The notes under the pieces were generated by a model. That model was not told the DNA's origin, ran no database searches, and saw only the letters and a list, made by a program, of their open reading frames with translations. From positions 1-7,600 of the forward strand of contig SCVU01000763.1 in NCBI GenBank assembly GCA_004296785.1: DNA of 7,600 nucleotides. Reading direction: 5' to 3'. Of this stretch, positions 1 to 5,031 are shown one piece after another. The DNA is from Planctomycetota bacterium. Its GTDB lineage: Bacteria > Planctomycetota > UBA1135 > GCA-002686595. The stretch's first letter is position 1. Each line of letters opens with the position of its first letter. Made by a program: the position numbers and the translations under genes.

Positions 1-71
1 GGGGGCGGGGGCGGCGAGGCTGCGTGCGAGCGAGCGCGCCTCGCGATGGCAACGCGCATGCCGTCGCGCGC
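1..71. other. Upstream non-coding stretch with a GC hairpin
   Basis: I see no gene here. The segment begins with a G-rich run. It contains a 7-bp inverted repeat, GCGAGGC at 14-20 and GCCTCGC at 38-44, which can be extended past a single bulged base by GCG (22-24) with CGC (35-37). There is no T-run after it. It could be the tail or terminator of a gene left of the window, or chance folding in GC-rich DNA. Confidence 0.25.
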
Positions 72-77
72 TATGCT
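72..77 (+). promoter_or_regulatory. Possible -10 element of the lipoprotein gene
   Basis: The hexamer TATGCT matches 4 of 6 positions of the sigma-70 -10 consensus and lies 47 nt before the ATG at 125. No convincing -35 box sits at 16-18 bp spacing. A related hexamer, TACGCT, occurs before the aminotransferase (2003-2008) and at the right end of the window (7581-7586), which is the main support. Confidence 0.3.
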
Positions 78-108
78 CGCGCAGCTCCGTGCCGCCTCGC
101 AACCGGTC

Positions 109-115
109 GAAAGGA
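109..115 (+). promoter_or_regulatory. Ribosome binding site deciding the start at 125
   Basis: GAAAGGA ends 9 nt before the ATG at 125. It is a good purine-rich Shine-Dalgarno sequence in a region otherwise full of GC. It lies inside the longer in-frame reading that begins at 89, so it argues for the shorter protein, as does the signal peptide that begins right after this ATG. Confidence 0.65.
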
Positions 116-124
116 CCTCGCTCG

Positions 125-793
125 ATGCTTCGCTCTCGCTGTGCCCGGCTCGGATTCCTCGTCGCACCCCTCGCCGCGCTGGCGTGCTCGACGCCCGCGG
201 GCGGGCGCGCGGCGGTCGCAGCACTCGGCTTCGACGACGGCTCGCTCGACGGCTGGTCGCGCGCAGCGACCGGCGGCAGCGGACCGCTCGCGACGTGGGC
301 GATCCGCGCGGATTCCGCGGCGGTTTCCGCGCCGAACGTGCTCGCGATGGTCGCGAGCAACCACGCGTCGGAGGACCGCTACAACGTGTGCTGGAGCCGC
401 GCGCTCGCGTTCGGCGACGGCGAGCTCGCGGTCGACGTGCGCGCCGACGGCGGCGAGCTCGACCAGGGCGGCGGGCCGATGTGGCGCGTGCAGGACGCGA
501 ACAACTACTACGTGTGTCGCTTCAATCCGCTCGAGTCGAACTACCGCGTCTACGTGGTGAAGGACGGCGTGCGCCGACAGCTCGCGACCGCACTCGTCGA
601 CGCGCGCGCGGGGAGCTGGCACCGGATCGCCGTGCGCCACGTCGGCGACGCGATCACTTGCTCGCTCGACGGCCGCAAGTTCCTCGAGGTCAGCGACGCG
701 ACGATCGCGCGGCCCGGCGGCGTCGGCGTGTGGACGAAGGCCGATGCGCGGACGTCGTTCGACGAGCTCGCGGTGAGTTCCGAGCGCCGCTGA
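125..793 (+). CDS. Putative lipoprotein with LamG/DUF1080-like (concanavalin-type) domain
   Basis: This is a 222-aa exported protein, probably a lipid-anchored carbohydrate-binding or structural protein; the exact role is unknown. The N-terminus is a short Arg-rich segment, then a hydrophobic stretch ending AALAC with Cys21 as the likely lipidated residue. The lipobox is imperfect (Ala at -3), so simple secretion is also possible. The mature part opens with a 'GFDDGSLDGW' motif (residues 35-44) and closes with 'GVGVWTKAD' followed by 'FDELAV'. Both are typical of jelly-roll domains annotated as DUF1080, LamG or family-16 hydrolase-like, which are common in Planctomycetota. The middle holds aromatic residues (NNYYVCRF) expected on such sandwich sheets. 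No glycosidase catalytic motif was recognised. The start at 125 is preferred over an in-frame ATG at 89 because of the Shine-Dalgarno at 109-115 and the signal peptide. The gene appears to stand alone, 175 bp before the next one. Confidence 0.8.
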   Translation: MLRSRCARLGFLVAPLAALACSTPAGGRAAVAALGFDDGSLDGWSRAATGGSGPLATWAIRADSAAVSAPNVLAMVASNHASEDRYNVCWSRALAFGDGELAVDVRADGGELDQGGGPMWRVQDANNYYVCRFNPLESNYRVYVVKDGVRRQLATALVDARAGSWHRIAVRHVGDAITCSLDGRKFLEVSDATIARPGGVGVWTKADARTSFDELAVSSERR

Positions 794-924
794 GCGCGCG
801 CGGTGTTCCGTCCCGGGCGCGTGCGTCGACGCGCGGGTCGAGCGCGCACGACGCGCATCCGCGCGCGGCGCGCCGACGAGGAGGCACGCCACTTGCCTTG
901 GCGCGCGCCCCAATCCCGGCCCGT

Positions 925-948
925 AGCCCGGGCTCGCCTCTCCTAGGA
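925..948. repeat. Two short palindromes upstream of the phosphatase-cytochrome gene
   Basis: AGCCCGGGCT (925-934) and TCCTAGGA (941-948) are perfect palindromes 10 and 8 bp long, separated by 6 bp and ending 20 nt before the ATG at 969. The second contains CTAG, a tetramer that is scarce in this sequence. They could be an operator or part of the promoter; the 175-bp gap 794-968 shows no clear -35/-10 pair otherwise. Chance is possible, especially for the GC-only palindrome. Confidence 0.2.
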
Positions 949-968
949 ACTGACCCGCTCGCACCGAG

Positions 969-1928
969 ATGCACGTTCGACTCCCGCTCCTTTCGTCGCT
1001 GCTCGCACTGTTCATCTGGATCCCCTGCGCTTGCGCTGCCGGCCCCGAGCCGATCGCGCCGCGGCCCGTGACGCTCGCGCGTCCCGGCGCCGACGCGCCG
1101 AAGCCCGCCGACTTCGACGGACTGCACAACGTCGTCGCGTACTCCGACGGGCTCTACAGCGGCTCCGCGCCCGAGGGCCACGGGCTCGAGTCGCTCGCCG
1201 ACATGGGGATCCGCACGGTCGTCTCGGTCGACGGCGCGCAGCCGGACGTCGATGCCGCGCGCGCGCTCGGCCTGCGCTACGTGCACCTGCCGATCGGCTA
1301 CGACGGCATGGACGAGACGCGCAAGCTCGAGCTCGCGCGCGTCGTGCGCGATCTGCCCGGACCGATCTACGTGCACTGCCACCACGGCAAGCACCGCAGC
1401 GCCGGCGCGGCGGCGGCGATCGCCGTGATGCTCGGCCGGTTGTCGAACGAGCAGGCGCTCGCGCGGATGAAGGTGTCGGGCACCGCGCCGAACTACACCG
1501 GGCTGTATGCGTGCGCGACCGAGACCTCGCTCGCGACAGCCGCGCAGATCGACGCCGCGTCGAACCAGTTCCCGAGCCGCTGGAAGACGACCGGGCTCGT
1601 GCAGGGGATGGTCGACATCGACTTCGCGCTCGACAACATGAAGGCCGTCGAGAAGGCGAGCTGGAAGGCACCCGCCGAGCACCCGGACCTCGTGCCCGCC
1701 GCGGAAGTCGGGCGCATCGCGCACGTGTCGCGCGAGCTCGAGGACGACGCCGAGGTCAAGGCCAAGCCGGCCGAGTTCCTGCAGATGCTGCGCGCGTCGA
1801 CGGCTGCCGCGGAAGCGTTCGAGAAGGCGCTGCTCGAGAGCGCGAGCGCCGACGTGCTGGCCGGCCACATGAAGAAGCTCGGGCAGTCCTGCAAGGACTG
1901 TCACGTCAAGTACCGCGACGCGCACTAG
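969..1928 (+). CDS. Exported Cys-based protein phosphatase fused to a cytochrome c'-like domain
   Basis: This 319-aa protein has three parts. Residues 1-23 are a signal peptide with a hydrophobic core and a likely cut after ACA, so the protein is periplasmic or surface-exposed. Residues about 48-182 resemble the dual-specificity/tyrosine phosphatase fold: the P-loop 'VHCHHGKHRS' gives the C-x5-R signature with nucleophile Cys137 and Arg143, and Asp112 or Asp115 in the preceding loop may be the general acid. Residues about 205-319 are helix-rich and end 'CKDCHVKYR' (Cys308, Cys311, His312). This is the CxxCH heme-c site followed by the Y-R spacing typical of cytochrome c' at the end of its four-helix bundle. 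Substrate and ligand are unknown; cytochromes c' bind NO and CO, so heme-controlled phosphatase activity is conceivable but only an inference. No Shine-Dalgarno is evident, and the start is set by the signal peptide. A hairpin follows the stop. The domain calls are firm, the function is not. Confidence 0.85.
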   Translation: MHVRLPLLSSLLALFIWIPCACAAGPEPIAPRPVTLARPGADAPKPADFDGLHNVVAYSDGLYSGSAPEGHGLESLADMGIRTVVSVDGAQPDVDAARALGLRYVHLPIGYDGMDETRKLELARVVRDLPGPIYVHCHHGKHRSAGAAAAIAVMLGRLSNEQALARMKVSGTAPNYTGLYACATETSLATAAQIDAASNQFPSRWKTTGLVQGMVDIDFALDNMKAVEKASWKAPAEHPDLVPAAEVGRIAHVSRELEDDAEVKAKPAEFLQMLRASTAAAEAFEKALLESASADVLAGHMKKLGQSCKDCHVKYRDAH

Positions 1929-1944
1929 CGGCGCGAGAAGTCCG

Positions 1945-1968
1945 GCGGGCGCCGCGCTGGGCGCCCGC
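1945..1968 (+). terminator. Possible terminator hairpin after the phosphatase-cytochrome gene
   Basis: GCGGGCGCC (1945-1953) and GGCGCCCGC (1960-1968) form a perfect 9-bp stem with a 6-nt loop, starting 17 nt after the stop codon at 1926-1928. The stem is all G/C, but no T-run follows, so it is not a canonical intrinsic terminator. Position and perfect pairing make it the best terminator candidate in the window. Confidence 0.45.
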
Positions 1969-1980
1969 GCGCGGCGCAAC

Positions 1981-2008
1981 TTGACGATGCCCGCCGCTCG
2001 CGTACGCT
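1981..2008 (+). promoter_or_regulatory. Candidate sigma-70-type promoter of the aminotransferase
   Basis: TTGACG (1981-1986, 5 of 6 consensus) is followed by a 16-bp spacer and TACGCT (2003-2008, 3 of 6). Transcription would begin near 2014-2016, leaving a leader of about 37 nt before the ATG at 2052. The -35 box is the best match to consensus that I found in any intergenic region here. It may drive both the aminotransferase and the sigma-factor gene behind it. Confidence 0.5.
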
Positions 2009-2051
2009 GAGGGGCTCGCGCGGCGCCCTCGCCGCGCAGCCGACCCCCCTC
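2009..2051 (+). promoter_or_regulatory. Foldable leader directly before the aminotransferase start
   Basis: GCGCGGCG (2018-2025) pairs with CGCCGCGC (2030-2037) around a 4-nt loop. Outside it, GAGGGG (2009-2014) pairs with CCCCTC (2046-2051), whose last base touches the ATG. No Shine-Dalgarno lies in between. If transcription starts at about 2015, as the promoter call suggests, only the inner 8-bp hairpin would be in the RNA. A role in translation control is possible but unproven. Confidence 0.3.
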
Positions 2052-3263
2052 ATGCCGTTCCAACTCGCCCAGCGCATGTCCCTGCTCGGGACGGAATCCG
2101 CCTTCGAAGTCCTCGCCCGCGCGCGCGCGATGGCGCCACAGCTCGAGAAGCAGGGGCGGCCGCTGATCAACCTCGGCATCGGCGCGCCGGACTTCCAGAC
2201 GCCGGCGAACATCGTCGCGGCAGGGCAGAAGGCGCTCGCCGACGGCTACCACTTCTACACGCCGGCGAAGGGGCTGCCCGAACTGCGCGAGGCCGTGTGC
2301 GAGGACATCGCGAAGCGCCGCGGCGTGAAGGTGCACGCCGATCAGGTGCTGATCGTGCCCGGCGGCAAGCCGACGATGTACTACGCGATCTCGATGTTCG
2401 GCGAGCCCGGCGTCGAGATCCTCTATCCGAACCCCGGCTTCCCGATCTACGAGTCGCTGATCAAGTACACCGGCGCGACGCCGGTCGCGATCCCGCTGCT
2501 CGAGGACACCGGCTTCTCGTTCGATCCGCAGTTCGTGCTGTCGAAGATCACGCCGCGCACGCGGCTCCTGATCCTCAACACGCCCGCGAATCCGACGGGC
2601 GGCGTGGTCGGGCGGCGCGAGCTCGACGTGCTGGTCAAGGGGCTCGAGAAGCACCCGCACGTCACGGTGCTCGCCGACGAGATCTACTCGCGGCTGATCT
2701 ACGACGGGCTCGAGCACGTGAGCCTGCTCGCGTACGAATCGATTCGCGACCGCGTGATCCTGCTCGACGGGTGGAGCAAGACGTTCTCGATGACCGGTTG
2801 GCGCCTCGGCTACGGCGTGTGGCCGAAGGAGCTCGTCGCGCACGCCGAGCGCCTGCAGATCAACTCGGTGTCGTGCACGAGCGCGCACAGCCAGATCGCG
2901 GCGATCGAGGCGCTGCGCGGACCGCAGGACGCGGTCGAGCGGATGGTCACGGCGTTCGACGAGCGGCGCAAGCTGATCGTCGACGGCCTCAACGCGATCC
3001 CGGGCTTCCGCTGCGTGATGCCGCGCGGCGCGTTCTACGCGATGCCGAACGTGCAGGGCACCGGGATGAGCGCGAAGCAGCTGCAGGAGTTCCTGCTCGT
3101 CGAGTGCGGCGTCGCGACGGTGTCGGGCACGGCGTTCGGCGCGCACGGCGAGGGCTACCTGCGCTTCTCGTACGCGAGCTCGACCGACAACATCCGCGAG
3201 GCGCTGCGGCGGATGCGCGAGGCGCTGTCGAAGCGGCCCGTGTTGTCGGGCGCGAAGGGCTGA
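2052..3263 (+). CDS. Class I PLP-dependent aminotransferase (aspartate aminotransferase-like)
   Basis: This 403-aa cytoplasmic enzyme transfers an amino group from an amino acid to a 2-oxo acid through pyridoxal phosphate. Visible landmarks are the 'GIGAPDF' substrate loop (residues 42-48), 'GGK' (104-106), 'NPTG' (180-183), 'DEIY' (209-212), the 'SKTFSMTGWR' motif with Schiff-base Lys243, and Arg371 in 'RFSY', which by family analogy binds the substrate carboxylate. Length fits fold-type I aspartate aminotransferases of subgroup Ib. In place of the usual 'PYWVSY' stretch it has 'YPNPGFPIY' (125-133), and the N-terminal Ser-Thr pair used by Thermus AspC for the side-chain carboxylate is not kept. 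The substrate may therefore not be aspartate, so I give no gene symbol. The start at 2052 leaves a normal family N-terminus; no Shine-Dalgarno is seen. The sigma-factor gene follows 22 nt later on the same strand, so an operon is likely. Confidence 0.92.
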   Translation: MPFQLAQRMSLLGTESAFEVLARARAMAPQLEKQGRPLINLGIGAPDFQTPANIVAAGQKALADGYHFYTPAKGLPELREAVCEDIAKRRGVKVHADQVLIVPGGKPTMYYAISMFGEPGVEILYPNPGFPIYESLIKYTGATPVAIPLLEDTGFSFDPQFVLSKITPRTRLLILNTPANPTGGVVGRRELDVLVKGLEKHPHVTVLADEIYSRLIYDGLEHVSLLAYESIRDRVILLDGWSKTFSMTGWRLGYGVWPKELVAHAERLQINSVSCTSAHSQIAAIEALRGPQDAVERMVTAFDERRKLIVDGLNAIPGFRCVMPRGAFYAMPNVQGTGMSAKQLQEFLLVECGVATVSGTAFGAHGEGYLRFSYASSTDNIREALRRMREALSKRPVLSGAKG

Positions 3264-3273
3264 GCGAGCGCAC

Positions 3274-3277
3274 GGAG
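3274..3277 (+). promoter_or_regulatory. Shine-Dalgarno supporting a GTG start at 3286
   Basis: GGAG lies 8 nt before the GTG at 3286, in the 22-nt gap after the aminotransferase stop. The spacing is ideal and decides for the GTG start. It also shows the sigma gene can be translated from a message that reads through from upstream. Confidence 0.6.
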
Positions 3278-3285
3278 CGCGCCGC

Positions 3286-4044
3286 GTGAACGAATCGCCG
3301 CGCTCCGATCCGCCGCAACCGGCGCGCGCCGAGTTCGCGCCGACGCGCTGGAGCGTCGTCGAGCGCGCGCGCGGTCCGGACGACGCGCTGGCGCGCGACG
3401 CGCTCGAGCAGCTCGTGCGCTCGTACCGCTTCCCGCTGCACGCGTACCTGCGCCGGCGCGGACTCGATGCGCACGACGCCGACGACGCGCTGCAAGGGCT
3501 CTTCGCGCGCATGATCGAGCAGCGCGAGCGCTGGCGCGTCGATCGGGCCAAGGGCCGCTTCCGCGCGTGGCTGCTCGGGGCGCTCAAGCACTACGTCGGC
3601 GAACTTGGGGATCGCGAGCGCGCCGCGAAGCGCGGCGGCGGGCGCACGCTCTCGCTCGACCAACGCGGGCTCGACGAGCACGAGTCGCGCTACGCGGTCG
3701 AGGCGCGCGCGGACGAGGATCCCGAGCGGCTCTTCGAGCGGCTGTGGTCGCTCGAGGTCGCGCGCGCGGCGCTCGAGCGGCTCGAGAGGTCGGAGCTCGC
3801 CGCCGGCCGCGGCGCCGCGTGGCGCGTGCTCGGGCGCTTCGTCGCGCGCGCGAGCGAGGCGGGGGAGTACGAGGCCGCGGCGCGCGAGCTCGGGCTGCGC
3901 GAAGTCGCGCTCAAGGTCGCCGTGCACCGGCTGCGCGAGCGGTATCGCGACGCGTTGGAGGACGAGGTGCGCGAGACGCTGTCCGATGGCAGCGCCGAGT
4001 CGGTGCGCGAGGAACTCGCGGCGCTGCTCGCGTCGCTGCGCTAG
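3286..4044 (+). CDS. ECF-type RNA polymerase sigma factor (large planctomycetal kind)
   Basis: This 252-aa protein is a sigma-70-family factor that directs RNA polymerase to a dedicated promoter set. The N-terminus carries 'FAPTRWSVVERARG' (17-30), a hallmark of the long ECF-like sigma factors of Planctomycetota and Verrucomicrobiota. Region 2 spans about 35-105, including 'DADDALQGLFARM' (64-76), where the family usually has a 'D-A-x-D-L-T-Q-x-F-F' sequence, and 'GRFRAWLLGALKHY' (90-103). Region 4, with its helix-turn-helix, is about 193-228 ('AAARELGLREVALKVAVHRLRERY'-like, split here by description), and a short acidic tail follows. The start is GTG, backed by a GGAG at 3274-3277. No anti-sigma gene lies next to it. 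A Ser/Thr kinase lies one gene away, and sigma factors of this kind are often neighbours of such kinases, so phosphorylation-based control is a reasonable guess. The stop codon overlaps that of the convergent gene. Confidence 0.88.
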   Translation: MNESPRSDPPQPARAEFAPTRWSVVERARGPDDALARDALEQLVRSYRFPLHAYLRRRGLDAHDADDALQGLFARMIEQRERWRVDRAKGRFRAWLLGALKHYVGELGDRERAAKRGGGRTLSLDQRGLDEHESRYAVEARADEDPERLFERLWSLEVARAALERLERSELAAGRGAAWRVLGRFVARASEAGEYEAAARELGLREVALKVAVHRLRERYRDALEDEVRETLSDGSAESVREELAALLASLR

Positions 4045-4964
4045 AACACTTCGTACTGGAACGAGGCGGCGTCCGCCGCGTCGTGCTCGCGGCCGAGCGG
4101 CGTCTTCACGTCCACTTTCCACGAGCGCTTCAGCGTGCGCGTCTCGGCGTACGACGACGGGTTCGGCGATCCATCGCCCTCCGTGCGCGTGCACGACAGC
4201 TCGTACGAGAACTCGTCGGTGCTCACGTGGAACTCGGCCGGCGCGCGGCCGATGCCGGTCGTACCGCCCGGATGGCGCGCGTGGGTCAACCGCGTCCACG
4301 CGCGGATGCGGAACTGCATGCCTTGCGGCGGCAGGTCCTGCGTCGGATCGAGGCACTCAGCCAGAGCGGAGAGCGCCGACGGTTCGGCGCCGCTCGCGCT
4401 GCTCGAGTGATTCATCGAATCGCTGGCGAGGAGCTCGACCGTGCTCGCACCCGGACCCGCGAACAGCCACGCATCGACCTCCAGCGCGCCGCGCCGCCCC
4501 GAGTCCGTTCCGACGAGCTCGGCGGGACGGTGGAGCCACACGCGCACCACGGCGTGGAACGCGGGGTCGACCTCGAGGCGCGCAGTGCGCGTCGCGAACG
4601 ACGCGCGATCCGTGCAGTCGGGGAGCTGCGTCCACGCCGCGTCCTGCGCGAACGACAGCAGCGAGCGACCTTCGTGCGCGATCTCGAGCGCGGTTCGCGT
4701 CTCGCCGCGCGCGCCGATCGGCGCCGCGAACGGATCGCCGGTGCCGATCGACCAGCTGGATGCGTGCGTCAACCGCTGGCCCGGCTGCACTGCGGGGAGC
4801 GCGGACTCGTCGGCGCGCACGTCGCGGACGAACTCGTCGAACGACGCCGCGCTCGCCAGGCGCGATCCGGCGAGCGCGGCGGGCACGATTCCGAGCGCGA
4901 GCAGCGCCCCGCTCGCGAGCGTCGTTCTCCGCAGGACTCGCTCGACCGCATCGACGCGTTGCAT
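4041..4964 (-). CDS. Secreted or membrane-anchored protein of unknown function
   Basis: I do not recognise this 307-aa protein. The N-terminus has an Arg-containing stretch (residues 1-13), then a hydrophobic segment (about 15-32), then small residues with possible signal-peptidase cuts after Ala32 or Ala40, so it is exported or held by one N-terminal anchor. The rest is soluble, rich in Asp, Glu, Ser and Thr, with several aromatic beta-strand-like stretches (such as 'FHAVVRVWLHRPAEL' and 'EFSYELSCTR') that suggest a beta-rich fold. Three cysteines (117, 204, 258) are present, with no heme, zinc or protease motif seen. The start at 4964 is chosen because it puts the signal peptide at the very N-terminus; the same frame stays open back to 5216 but would bury it. 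A -10-like TATCCT (minus strand, 4976-4971) lies only 6 nt before this ATG. The gene is convergent with the sigma gene and divergent from the kinase. Confidence 0.78.
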   Translation of the reverse strand: MQRVDAVERVLRRTTLASGALLALGIVPAALAGSRLASAASFDEFVRDVRADESALPAVQPGQRLTHASSWSIGTGDPFAAPIGARGETRTALEIAHEGRSLLSFAQDAAWTQLPDCTDRASFATRTARLEVDPAFHAVVRVWLHRPAELVGTDSGRRGALEVDAWLFAGPGASTVELLASDSMNHSSSASGAEPSALSALAECLDPTQDLPPQGMQFRIRAWTRLTHARHPGGTTGIGRAPAEFHVSTDEFSYELSCTRTEGDGSPNPSSYAETRTLKRSWKVDVKTPLGREHDAADAASFQYEVF

Positions 4965-5031
4965 GGGGCGAGGATACCGCGTCCGAGCCGGCCCGTTGTA
5001 ACCTCGGCGCGCGAGTTCCCCAGTCACGGGC
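4965..5031. promoter_or_regulatory. Divergent promoter region between the unknown gene and the kinase
   Basis: These 67 bp must hold signals for both outward-facing genes. On the minus strand TATCCT (4976-4971) matches 4 of 6 of the -10 consensus, but it would give an almost leaderless message and its -35 partner is poor. On the plus strand TAACCT (4999-5004) is a weak -10 candidate. No clear Shine-Dalgarno precedes the kinase ATG. An alternative sigma factor could read a sequence I would not recognise. Confidence 0.3.

Noticed and set aside
89..124. Earlier start for the lipoprotein gene
   Set aside because: The Shine-Dalgarno at 109-115 and the signal peptide both point to the ATG at 125.
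794..968. Several GC-only inverted repeats, such as GCGTCGACGC at 823-832, as terminators
   Set aside because: Short G/C palindromes are expected by chance at this base composition, and none is followed by a T-run or has a stem as long as the hairpin at 1945-1968.
690..3587. A 965-codon open frame on the minus strand across the lipoprotein, phosphatase, aminotransferase and sigma genes
   Set aside because: It is an antisense shadow. The translation is Arg/Ala/His-rich low-complexity sequence with no domain, while the plus-strand frames carry clear families.
4441..5001. A 186-codon plus-strand frame opposite the unknown secreted gene
   Set aside because: Its composition is dominated by Ser, Ala and Arg and it lacks any motif. 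The minus-strand reading has a signal peptide and normal protein composition.
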